A stretch of 6,596 nucleotides of DNA from Saprospiraceae bacterium (GTDB lineage: Bacteria; Bacteroidota; Bacteroidia; Chitinophagales; Saprospiraceae): assembly GCA_016787375.1 (NCBI GenBank), contig JAEUUM010000358.1, forward strand, positions 1 to 6,596, given 5' to 3'. Within the stretch, counting starts at the first letter, position 1; the number at the start of each line of letters is the position of its first letter. Below the pieces are notes generated by a model that was not told where the DNA came from, made no database searches, and was given only the letters and a program-made list of their open reading frames with translations. Below are positions 1-6,335 of the stretch, piece by piece. The position numbers were made by a program, and so were the translations under genes.

Positions 1-1
1 G

Positions 2-175
2 CTATTTTTTGTATTTGTTCTACCCTTATTTTGTGTGAATATTTGTATCGTAATCACAAGTGAAGTTAATACGAAAAGTAAATTTCAAAAGTGGTTCTCT
101 AGATTCGGATATGTTCATGGGATTATAATTTGTAGTAACAAGTCGACTTACCAAAGTCGGCTTGTTTTCTTTTAG
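2..175 (+). CDS. Possible C-terminal tail of an unrecognised membrane protein (partial at left edge)
   Basis: This frame is open from the window edge to a TAG at 173-175, about 57 codons, which is longer than expected by chance in such AT-rich DNA. The visible protein begins with a hydrophobic stretch of about 18 residues (rich in Leu, Phe, Val, Ile) that could be a membrane helix, followed by a polar, basic tail (KSKFQKWFSR). No family is recognisable. A caution is that the last 13 codons run through the stem of a strong transcription terminator at 137-166, which is unusual for a real gene end. An alternative frame ending at TGA 61-63 also reads as a hydrophobic tail with a basic end, and would leave a more normal spacing to the terminator. 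Some plus-strand gene very probably ends here, but which frame is uncertain. Confidence 0.35.
   Translation, partial: LFFVFVLPLFCVNICIVITSEVNTKSKFQKWFSRFGYVHGIIICSNKSTYQSRLVFF
137..174 (+). terminator. Rho-independent terminator, plus strand
   Basis: A 12-base-pair stem is formed by 137-148 (AACAAGTCGACT) and 155-166 (AGTCGGCTTGTT), with one G-T wobble and a six-base loop (TACCAA). It is followed by a T-rich run, TTCTTTTA, at 167-174. The T-rich tract exists only in the plus direction, so this should end a transcript entering from the left edge of the window. Confidence 0.8.
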
Positions 176-189
176 GGAGGTTCCAAAAA

Positions 190-225
190 ATAACAAAATA
201 AAAAAGGGGATGAAAACACCCCCTT
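190..225 (-). terminator. Rho-independent terminator, minus strand
   Basis: Read on the minus strand, AAGGGG (225-220) pairs with CCCCTT (209-204) around a ten-base loop. It is followed immediately by a long T-rich tract, the complement of the A-rich plus-strand run from about 190 to 203. It lies 55 bases past the stop codon of the minus-strand gene at 281-511, so it supports real transcription of that gene. There is no T tract on the plus side. Confidence 0.7.
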
Positions 226-280
226 CGTATTTGGGAAGTTAATCCCACCGATGAACCAATATAAAGCAGTCAAATCAACA

Positions 281-511
281 TCAAAATATTTCCCTTAAAA
301 TCCCTTCTTCATAAAATAAAAATGAATACTGGTTTTCTGTTTCCCGTTCCATTTGAACCTCATGCAAGCAGCTACTAAATTTTAATGTAGTCAAATAAAT
401 CATAGAGAGGTGTACGAACCATGGAAACTGAAAAATACCCGTAACCTGGGAAAAAATAAGCACTGAACTTAAAACAACATAAAAGCTTAGTTGCGCGAAT
501 GTCTTTTTCAT
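281..511 (-). CDS. Small putative membrane protein, 76 residues, unrecognised
   Basis: A short reading frame starts at ATG 511-509 and ends at TGA 283-281. The protein begins MKKTFAQLSF and is strongly hydrophobic over about residues 8-45. This could be a signal peptide or helix at 8-25 followed by a second membrane-dipping stretch around 30-43. The last 30 residues are polar and acidic (HEVQMERETENQ), which would form a soluble tail. A single cysteine sits at residue 48 in SSCLH, too far in to be a lipobox. I recognise no family and assign no function. Support for a real gene comes from the lysine-rich N-terminus before a hydrophobic segment, codon choice like that of neighbouring genes, absence of a competing gene on the other strand, and a minus-strand terminator 55 bases downstream. 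Against it are its short length, an AT-rich upstream region with no clear ribosome site, and no exact promoter match. It appears to be a single-gene unit. Confidence 0.5.
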   Translation of the reverse strand: MKKTFAQLSFYVVLSSVLIFSQVTGIFQFPWFVHLSMIYLTTLKFSSCLHEVQMERETENQYSFLFYEEGILREIF

Positions 512-901
512 GGGATAAATTTTTAAGATTTTTTTATTGTGGATTATATGGGTTCAAGTTGTAACTAATTAAATAGCAACACAATACCCGCCTGTTGGTA
601 ATTATCACATAATTGGTTTTCATCATGAGACAAACTATTTAAATTATTTTCCGGCGTTTATCATCTTGCATTCAAAACAGCTTTAATAATCCCACATAAA
701 ATTCTTAAAATCCGAAAATTTCATGCAGATGACCTAAAATTCGATTTCATGTAAAAAGTATTTCTTCGTGTAGAATTTGCCTAAAATTTAAAAATTCCAC
801 AAACTCAATTACTCTATAAAAGCCCTTAACACGTGATTAATCTAAGTAAAATCAGGCTTTCTCCGATAATTTTCGTAAATTTGCGCCTTATTAAAAAATA
901 A
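512..901. other. Intergenic region between divergent genes, no supported gene
   Basis: These 390 bases separate the minus-strand small protein from der and must contain the 5' regions of both. The DNA is very AT-rich and every frame is interrupted. I see no tRNA-like or riboswitch-like structure. A short perfect palindrome lies at 600-614 (AATTAT, loop CAC, ATAATT); it could be an operator but lacks the features of a terminator. The word CCTAAAATT occurs at 733-741 and 780-788, and TTTCATG at 719-725 and 745-751, neither beyond what such DNA gives by chance. The only regulatory element I would call is the -7 box near 876. Confidence 0.6.
876..883 (+). promoter_or_regulatory. Likely Bacteroidota -7 box for der
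   Basis: TAAATTTG matches the Bacteroidota housekeeping -7 consensus TAnnTTTG exactly and ends 18 bases before the der ATG, implying a very short leader. No TTG-type -33 element is found 19-21 bases upstream, so the match rests on one box in AT-rich DNA. The segment between box and start codon is A-rich with no Shine-Dalgarno sequence, as is normal in this phylum. Confidence 0.45.
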
Positions 902-2203
902 ATGGGAAGTATAGTAGCAATAGTAGGCAGGCCTAATGTCGGAAAATCAACGCTGTTCAACCGTCTTCATGGTGAAAGAAAAGCCATTATTGATGATATT
1001 AGCGGGGTTACCAGAGACAGGATTTATGGTGCCTCAGATTGGAATGGGAAAAAATTTACAGTGGTTGATACAGGTGGTTTTGTCCATGGCTCTGAAGAAG
1101 TGTTTGAGGCTGCTATCAGGACACAAGTTAAAATTGCAATAGATGAAGCGAGTGTCATAGTTTTTATGGTTGATGTAACAACAGGCATAACAGACCTGGA
1201 CGAAAATGTTGCTGAAATGCTGAGAAAATGCAAAAAAACAGTCTTTCTCGCAGTTAATAAAGTAGATAACAACCAAAGATTATTACTTGCCAACGAATTT
1301 TGGAGCCTAGGTTTTGAGAATACTTTCTTCCTCTCTTCAATAACAGGCAGTGGCACAGGTGAACTATTGGATGCGGTAGCCACTGAAATAGAAGATGAAC
1401 CGGAAATTGACGAATCGATTCCAAAGATTGCCATTGTTGGCCAGCCAAATGTAGGCAAATCGTCTTTGACAAATGTTTTACTCGGGGAGGACCGTAACAT
1501 TGTAACAGATATTGCAGGTACTACCCGTGATTCTCTTCATTCGGAGTACAACAAATTTGGGAAACATTTCATATTAATAGATACTGCAGGAATAAGAAAA
1601 AAGGCGAAAGTTCATGAAGATCTTGAATTCTACTCTGTCATGCGAGCCATAAGAGCCATAGAAGAAGCAGATGTATGCATTCTGATGATAGATGCTGTTT
1701 CAGGTATGGAGTCACAGGATCAAAGCATTTTTGGACTGATTAAGCAGAGGCATAAAGGCGTTGTAATTTTGGTAAATAAATGGGACCTTGTCAATAAAGA
1801 AACCAATACAGCTCGTGACATGGAAGCTATTATAAAAAAGAAAATAGCCCCTTTTGACGATGTACCAATAATTTTCACTTCTGTCTTAGACCAACAACGT
1901 ATCTTCAAAGCCATTGAAGAAGCTTTGGAAGTTTATAAAAACAGAACTCAAAAGATTAAAACTTCAGTTTTAAACGAATTCATAGAAGAAGCAACTCAAA
2001 AATTCGCACCGCCATCCCACCGTGGAAAGTTTAACTCGATAAAGTACGGGAACCAGCTTCCAACCTACTATCCGGCATTCGCGTTCTTTTGTAACCACCC
2101 AAAACACATGAAGGAAAGTTACAAAAATTATCTCGAAAATCAATTACGTGAGAAGTTCAACTTCAAAGGTGTACCAATAAGTATTTATTTCAGAGAAAAG
2201 TAG
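902..2203 (+). CDS. der: Ribosome biogenesis GTPase Der (EngA)
   Basis: Der is an essential cytoplasmic GTPase with two tandem GTP-binding domains that assists maturation of the 50S ribosomal subunit. The 433-residue length is normal for the family. Domain 1 shows the P-loop GRPNVGKST (residues 9-17), the G2 threonine in GVTRD (35-39), DTGG (56-59) and NKVD (119-122). An acidic linker (about 163-173) leads to domain 2 with GQPNVGKSS (180-188), GTTRD (206-210), DTAG (227-230) and NKWD (292-295). The C-terminal region from about residue 350 is the KH-like RNA-binding domain, containing PPSHRGK (370-376) and a basic end. The ATG at 902 is chosen because the protein begins MGSIVAIVGRPN, exactly where family members start. 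The gene is intact with all nucleotide-binding motifs present. It is followed 54 bases later by rfbC, which is functionally unrelated and has its own likely promoter, so the pairing is probably positional only. Confidence 0.98.
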   Translation: MGSIVAIVGRPNVGKSTLFNRLHGERKAIIDDISGVTRDRIYGASDWNGKKFTVVDTGGFVHGSEEVFEAAIRTQVKIAIDEASVIVFMVDVTTGITDLDENVAEMLRKCKKTVFLAVNKVDNNQRLLLANEFWSLGFENTFFLSSITGSGTGELLDAVATEIEDEPEIDESIPKIAIVGQPNVGKSSLTNVLLGEDRNIVTDIAGTTRDSLHSEYNKFGKHFILIDTAGIRKKAKVHEDLEFYSVMRAIRAIEEADVCILMIDAVSGMESQDQSIFGLIKQRHKGVVILVNKWDLVNKETNTARDMEAIIKKKIAPFDDVPIIFTSVLDQQRIFKAIEEALEVYKNRTQKIKTSVLNEFIEEATQKFAPPSHRGKFNSIKYGNQLPTYYPAFAFFCNHPKHMKESYKNYLENQLREKFNFKGVPISIYFREK

Positions 2204-2205
2204 AT

Positions 2206-2238
2206 TTTGCATTATTGTAGCTTTTTATGTTATATTTG
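2206..2238 (+). promoter_or_regulatory. Bacteroidota-type promoter for rfbC-rfbD
   Basis: A TTTG -33 element (2206-2209) lies 21 bases upstream of TATATTTG (2231-2238), an exact match to the TAnnTTTG -7 consensus. Both boxes and the spacing fit the phylum's housekeeping promoter. The promoter fills the short gap between the der stop (2201-2203) and the rfbC ATG (2258), predicting a leader of roughly a dozen bases. It would let the sugar genes be expressed independently of der, although read-through from der is also possible because no terminator intervenes. Confidence 0.6.
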
Positions 2239-2249
2239 ACCTTACATTA

Positions 2250-2280
2250 CCACTGAGATGCCACTGATTTCCACTGATTT
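2250..2280 (+). repeat. Short direct repeats across the rfbC start codon
   Basis: The word CCACTGA occurs three times, at 2250-2256, 2261-2267 and 2271-2277. The last two are part of a perfect tandem decamer CCACTGATTT (2261-2270 and 2271-2280). The first copy is in the leader, the other two encode the start of RmlC just after the ATG. The decamer is not a multiple of three, so gain or loss of one copy would shift the reading frame. Confidence 0.6.
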
Positions 2281-2818
2281 TGATGATTTGATGATCTTTG
2301 AACCAATTGTTTTTGAGGATGAAAGAGGGTATTTCTATGAAAGTTATAACCAACATGTTTTTGAAAGCAATGGACTTAACTACACCTGGGTTCAAGACAA
2401 CCAAGCCTTTTCTTGCCGAGGTGTTATACGGGGACTACATTATCAGACCGTCAATATGGCGCAAGCCAAACTGGTAAGAGTAATACAGGGTGAAGTTTTA
2501 GACGTTGTGGTTGACATACGACCCGAATCTGCTACATACGGCAAATCATTCAGCATTATACTTAGTGAAACAAATAAAAGGCAACTTTTGGTACCCAGAG
2601 GATTCGCCCATGGCTATGCTGTGCTAAGTGACACTGCTTTGTTCTTCTATAAATGTGACAACTATTACAGCAAATCACATGAAGGCGGTATTTTGTTCAA
2701 CGACCCATTCCTCGAAATCGATTGGATTCTAGAAGATAATATAATTCAGCTCTCTGAAAAAGATAAAACCCAGCCTGATTTTAAGAACCACAGGCCATTT
2801 CTAACTGAAAAAATGTAA
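2258..2818 (+). CDS. rfbC: dTDP-4-dehydrorhamnose 3,5-epimerase (RmlC)
   Basis: This cytoplasmic cupin enzyme converts dTDP-4-dehydro-6-deoxy-D-glucose to dTDP-4-dehydro-L-rhamnose, the third step of dTDP-L-rhamnose synthesis. The 186-residue length is typical. The family pattern is clear: IFEP and DERGYFYES (about 13-29), SCRGVIRGLHYQ with the catalytic base His61 (52-63), the cupin core VRVIQGEVLDVVVDIR (73-88), PRGFAHGYAVLSD (113-125), the substrate-contact Tyr131 in FFYKC, and LSEKD with Asp169 completing the His-Asp pair. The ATG at 2258 gives the usual short lead-in before IFEP. The in-frame ATG at 2291 would cut off the first 11 residues and is less likely. There is no Shine-Dalgarno sequence. 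The stop codon abuts the rfbD ATG, so the two are surely co-transcribed. All expected catalytic residues are present. Confidence 0.96.
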   Translation: MPLISTDFDDLMIFEPIVFEDERGYFYESYNQHVFESNGLNYTWVQDNQAFSCRGVIRGLHYQTVNMAQAKLVRVIQGEVLDVVVDIRPESATYGKSFSIILSETNKRQLLVPRGFAHGYAVLSDTALFFYKCDNYYSKSHEGGILFNDPFLEIDWILEDNIIQLSEKDKTQPDFKNHRPFLTEKM

Positions 2819-3706
2819 ATGTCACAGCCCATCATTCTGATCACAGGAGCCAATGGCCAATTAGGTAGCGAATGTCTTGACGCTGCAACCAGAGAACCCC
2901 AATGGAACATTATTGGTTTAGGAAGGGAAGAACTCGACCTTGAAAACCTCGATTCTATTGAAGAAGTAATGGATGATTATAAACCTGATATCATCATCAA
3001 TTGTGCGGCCTATACATCAGTGGATAAATCTGAGTCTGAAAAAGAAAAAGCAGAGCGTATAAATGGCGATGCACCAAAATTTATCGCAAAATGGTGTGAT
3101 GACAATGATGCTTTATTGATTCACATCTCAACAGACTACGTTTTTGATGGTAACAACAATGTGCCTTATCTTGAAACAGATGATACCAATCCGGTTAACT
3201 TCTACGGATACACAAAATTAAAAGGTGAAACAAAAGTGTTGCATGAGGACAAACAAGCTGTCATTCTTAGAACGTCATGGGTTTACTCTGAGTATGGTCA
3301 TAATTTTGTTAAAACCATGTTGAGATTAGCGAATGAGAGAGGTTTGGTAAGTGTTGTCAATGATCAATTTGGCTCACCAACCTATGCACATGACCTCGCT
3401 GAGGGAATTTTCAATGTAATCAGAAAGTATATTGCCAACGAATACGACAAAGAGGCTGTTAAAGGTATATATCACTTTACAAATCAAGGAATGGTATCTT
3501 GGTTCGAATTTGCTCAAAAGATTTTTGACCTAAGCAAAACAGAATGTACCGTGTTGCCTATACCAACCATTGACTTCCCTACTCCAGCAACAAGACCAAA
3601 GTACTCAGTACTAAATACCCAAAAATATTCAAAAGCGTTTGGTTGGGAAATACCGAATTGGGAGGATGGACTGAGGAGATGCCTGCGGAACATGAAGTTA
3701 TCTTAG
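2819..3706 (+). CDS. rfbD: dTDP-4-dehydrorhamnose reductase (RmlD)
   Basis: This short-chain dehydrogenase/reductase uses NAD(P)H to reduce dTDP-4-dehydro-L-rhamnose to dTDP-L-rhamnose, the final step of the pathway and the donor for rhamnose in surface polysaccharides. The 295-residue length is normal. The N-terminal Rossmann fold shows GANGQLG (10-16), followed by NCAAYTSVDKSES (61-73), STDYVFDG (104-111) and the YxxxK catalytic pair Tyr129 and Lys133 in NFYGYTKLKGE. Further family blocks are ILRTSWVYSEYGHNFV (about 149-164) and DQFGSPTYAHDLA (about 182-194). The end carries RPKYSVLNTQK and a final GLRRCL segment, typical of RmlD. The ATG directly follows the rfbC TAA with no spacer and no ribosome site, which suggests translational coupling. 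The gene is intact. rfbA and rfbB, which make the earlier intermediates, are not nearby within the window. Confidence 0.96.
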   Translation: MSQPIILITGANGQLGSECLDAATREPQWNIIGLGREELDLENLDSIEEVMDDYKPDIIINCAAYTSVDKSESEKEKAERINGDAPKFIAKWCDDNDALLIHISTDYVFDGNNNVPYLETDDTNPVNFYGYTKLKGETKVLHEDKQAVILRTSWVYSEYGHNFVKTMLRLANERGLVSVVNDQFGSPTYAHDLAEGIFNVIRKYIANEYDKEAVKGIYHFTNQGMVSWFEFAQKIFDLSKTECTVLPIPTIDFPTPATRPKYSVLNTQKYSKAFGWEIPNWEDGLRRCLRNMKLS

Positions 3707-3812
3707 AACAAACTTTCTATCAATCTCTTAACAATATTGATTACATAACTGATCCTGTAAAGGTTCTTACGATTATTTGAAATTTACAAATTACAGTTTT
3801 GTAACTGGGGAA

Positions 3813-3852
3813 TAGAATGATACCAATAATTCTTTATGTTAAAGACATTCTA
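3813..3852. other. Compound hairpin between convergent gene ends
   Basis: An outer 7-base-pair stem, TAGAATG (3813-3819) with CATTCTA (3846-3852), encloses an inner 6-base-pair stem TCTTTA (3831-3836) with TAAAGA (3840-3845) and a TGT loop. An 11-base bulge is left on one side only. It lies where transcripts from rfbD (plus) and the DUF2279 gene (minus) meet, and its right arm includes the minus-strand stop codon at 3852-3850. It is AT-rich and lacks a flanking T tract, so it is at best a weak or factor-dependent terminator. A second small hairpin, TTACAAA (3784-3790) with TTTGTAA (3798-3804), precedes it. Confidence 0.3.
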
Positions 3853-4833
3853 CATCAATATCGGATGAAATAGAAATTTGCCCCTTGAAGTTATTTCAAG
3901 CCCCGGCATGGGTACCTTTATACAATTCAATATTCCCAAAACTGTCTTTAGAAAATGATTCTTTGTTGGTATTTTGGAGGTGTCTATATCAAAAGTCAAA
4001 TAATACTGACTGTATCTTGGATAAAGACCTGAAGGTAAAACATATTTTTCACCATCTTTGTTCCATTGGTTGGCAAACCCACCATACATATTTTCTGCAC
4101 CGAAACCCACAGCTACATTTAACCATTTAGGTAAATTGCTATCTGGTAAAAATGATTTGACATTACATGACAACCAAAATCGCGATGCATTGTAATCTTT
4201 TATCATTCTCTCGATATAATTACTTCCAAAAAGATCGACAGCTCTTGTTTGTAAATTGGTACTTAATCCATTTGAAGAATACAATTCCAAATTCGGGTAA
4301 GGTTTTGGAAAACTTGACCACTTTGGCACAATTCTTTGTTCATGCCACAAAACTTGCTGCAAGGCAAAAATTCCAACCCCTAGAGTATTCATTCCAAGAT
4401 CAGATAACGAAAAACCCCACTCTGCTGAAAAACCATCTAAGACCTCAAGCGTCAGCAATGCACCATAAGAAACACCTACTGCCGACCAAAGAGCTTGCTT
4501 TTCAGATAAACCTGACCATCGTGCTCCAGTAAAAAGCATAGAGGCAGTTGCGTTGCTGGTCACAGCATGCCCATATTTATCCATATCCCGCCATTCACCG
4601 GCGTCATCAAAAAAATGAAAACTGCTCTTAGGGTATTGAGCATACCAAATGACTCCCAGTCCTAAAAATGTTCCGGTATAGACAGTTCCCGCAAACCCTG
4701 TCACACTCCAAAACCTTTTTTGGTTAAAGGTATCAGAACGCTGAAAAAAGTTTAGCTTTTGTGTATTTTGACCAAAAATTGATACACAATTCATGAAGGT
4801 TAAAAATGCAATGAAAAACCTCACCTTACTCAT
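3850..4833 (-). CDS. Secreted DUF2279 (YfiM-like) family protein, function unknown
   Basis: This 327-residue protein begins MSKVRFFIAF with a hydrophobic run ending near SIFGQ (18-22), a typical Bacteroidota signal peptide, so it should act in the periplasm or outer membrane. There is no clear lipobox, since Cys16 lies inside the hydrophobic core. Residues about 41-165 match what I know of DUF2279: a Gly-rich hydrophobic segment (45-66), DDAGEWRDMDKYGHA (76-90), a second hydrophobic segment (118-130), and E130, DGFS (133-136), EWGFS (138-142), D145 and N149. The DK...H and E...D...N pattern recalls VanZ-like proteins, but that link is an inference. The second half (175-327) has many aromatic residues and alternating polar and hydrophobic stretches, and may be beta-rich. 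It follows the sugar phosphotransferase gene by 80 bases on the same strand, which suggests a role in envelope or polysaccharide handling, though no reaction is known to me. No exact TAnnTTTG promoter box is found in the gap. Confidence 0.85.
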   Translation of the reverse strand: MSKVRFFIAFLTFMNCVSIFGQNTQKLNFFQRSDTFNQKRFWSVTGFAGTVYTGTFLGLGVIWYAQYPKSSFHFFDDAGEWRDMDKYGHAVTSNATASMLFTGARWSGLSEKQALWSAVGVSYGALLTLEVLDGFSAEWGFSLSDLGMNTLGVGIFALQQVLWHEQRIVPKWSSFPKPYPNLELYSSNGLSTNLQTRAVDLFGSNYIERMIKDYNASRFWLSCNVKSFLPDSNLPKWLNVAVGFGAENMYGGFANQWNKDGEKYVLPSGLYPRYSQYYLTFDIDTSKIPTKNHFLKTVLGILNCIKVPMPGLEITSRGKFLFHPILM

Positions 4834-4913
4834 ATCTTTGGATTTTTCTAACAGTAAATGTTAACTGCATTTGCAGTACTGGGTAAATTTGCAATTTATC
4901 TATGTTTTAGTTT

Positions 4914-6335
4914 CTATTTACCACTTCCTTTTAGGATGACCAGAATGGTGTAGAACATAATTTTAAAATCAAGGGCCAAGGACATATTTTCAATGTATAG
5001 AATGTCAAATTTGAGTCTTTGGAGCATTTCATCAACATTTGATGCATAACCATATTTAACTTGCCCCCAACTTGTAATACCTGGTCTTACCTTCAACAAA
5101 TGTTTGTAATGTGGTGCATACTTAATTATTTGATCTATGTAAAACTGTCTTTCTGGCCTGGGGCCTACTAAGGACATTTCACCTATCAATACATTGTAAA
5201 AATTTGGCAATTCATCCAGTCTGTATTTTCGCATTACCTGACCCCATGGTGTACAACGTTCATCTCCTTCCTTGGATAGCTGGGGGCCTTTATTTTCAGC
5301 ATCTGTAAACATTGACCTAAACTTGTATATATAAAAAGGATGACCATGTAATCCGATCCTCTCTTGTTTGTAAAATATTGGCCCTGAAGAGGATAACTTT
5401 ACACGTATTATTATGTATAAAATTAAGGGTGATAAAATAATCAATCCTACCAGACTCAAGAGTACATCCATCAATCTCTTTATTATTCTTTGCCATGCAG
5501 GCATCAAATCTTGCCTGATTTCAATGAGTACTGCCCCAAAAACATGATTCATTTTCACATTACCCAGCAAGATGTCATACATATCAGGAATAATTTTAAC
5601 CAATACATTTTCGCCAAAATCGAACAAAATGTCCAATATTTCCTTCAGCCTATTATGTTCTGAAGTTTCAATGGCAATGATAACTTCTTCAATTTGCTTT
5701 TCTTTTATGATGTTACTCAGATCTTCGATTTTACCTAAACGCGGCAAGAAACCAGACAACACCTTTTTACTTTGACCATTTGAATCTATGAACCCTAAAA
5801 ACTTGTTTCCCAAACCATATTTCAAACTTGAAACATCATTGTATAGTTCTACTGCATTTTGATCACCTCCTATCAGCAGTGTATTATAGGTAACCAAGCC
5901 TTTTTTCAATCTTTTGCTTGTCTTGGTTAAAATAATCATTCTTACAATAACCGTCAGACCAAACTGAAGGCCAAAAAGCGTAAAGAAAGATTCATAGTAA
6001 CCTGTATATTCTTTTACGAAATCATCCAATATAAGTGTAAAAAACAAAAACAGAACTCCGATCAAGGAAAGGAAAAACGTCCTTGCAAATACCTTTAATC
6101 TGGATAAACGATATAGATCTTTGTATCCATCAAAAATAGAATAAAACAAAACCCATGCAAGTGGTATTAAAATGATACCCAGATAAAAATTTTCATCGGC
6201 CAATAATCCTGCAGAAACCGGGAGCCCTTCTGTGGATTTTCGGAATAAAAAAAACAAAGCCCATGCTGTTGCAGCCATGACATAGTCAGAAAATGCATAG
6301 AAGTAGATTGCTATTTGTCGCTCTTTGCGTAGCAT
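4914..6335 (-). CDS. Long polyprenyl-phosphate sugar phosphotransferase (WbaP/exopolysaccharide type)
   Basis: This inner-membrane enzyme transfers a sugar-1-phosphate from a nucleotide sugar to undecaprenyl phosphate, starting a polysaccharide repeat unit. The product is 473 residues from the ATG at 6335. Four probable membrane helices (about 11-31, 50-67, 85-106, 114-136) precede a soluble Rossmann-like CoA-binding type domain beginning TLLIGGDQN (152-160). The C-terminal catalytic domain starts at KRLMD (286-290) with a hydrophobic helix (291-311), then GPIFYKQERIG (318-328), YKFRSM (337-342), RKYRLDELPN with the Asp374-Glu375 dyad (369-378), MSLVGPRPE (387-395) and RPGITSWGQV (417-426). 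All signature residues are present. The sugar (glucose, galactose or another) cannot be read from the sequence. The ATG is preferred over an in-frame TTG one codon earlier because its A is the last base of the upstream gene's TGA (TGATG), a classic coupled start. No Shine-Dalgarno sequence is visible. Confidence 0.95.
   Translation of the reverse strand: MLRKERQIAIYFYAFSDYVMAATAWALFFLFRKSTEGLPVSAGLLADENFYLGIILIPLAWVLFYSIFDGYKDLYRLSRLKVFARTFFLSLIGVLFLFFTLILDDFVKEYTGYYESFFTLFGLQFGLTVIVRMIILTKTSKRLKKGLVTYNTLLIGGDQNAVELYNDVSSLKYGLGNKFLGFIDSNGQSKKVLSGFLPRLGKIEDLSNIIKEKQIEEVIIAIETSEHNRLKEILDILFDFGENVLVKIIPDMYDILLGNVKMNHVFGAVLIEIRQDLMPAWQRIIKRLMDVLLSLVGLIILSPLILYIIIRVKLSSSGPIFYKQERIGLHGHPFYIYKFRSMFTDAENKGPQLSKEGDERCTPWGQVMRKYRLDELPNFYNVLIGEMSLVGPRPERQFYIDQIIKYAPHYKHLLKVRPGITSWGQVKYGYASNVDEMLQRLKFDILYIENMSLALDFKIMFYTILVILKGSGK

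Noticed and set aside
773..797. GAATTT and AAATTC inverted repeat upstream of der
   Set aside because: It is six A/T-dominated pairs with a 13-base loop, within what AT-rich spacer gives by chance.
1024..1500. A 158-codon open frame antisense to der
   Set aside because: It lies wholly inside the highly conserved Der coding sequence and reads as a low-complexity Ser/Thr-rich translation, the usual shadow of a conserved gene.
3885..4532. Two plus-strand open frames (3885-4130 and 4167-4532) opposite the DUF2279 gene
   Set aside because: They overlap a gene with a signal peptide and recognisable family motifs, and their products have no protein-like domain pattern.
4864..4881. Small palindromes ACTGC-ATTT-GCAGT (4864-4877) and CAGTACTG (4874-4881) between the sugar transferase and the DUF2279 gene
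   Set aside because: The stems are only four to five base pairs and mutually exclusive, with no T tract and no nearby promoter consensus, so neither a terminator nor an operator can be supported.
4884..4891. TAAATTTG on the plus strand, a match to the Bacteroidota -7 box
   Set aside because: It points in the plus direction, away from the DUF2279 start, and no plus-strand gene begins downstream; a chance match in AT-rich DNA is more likely.
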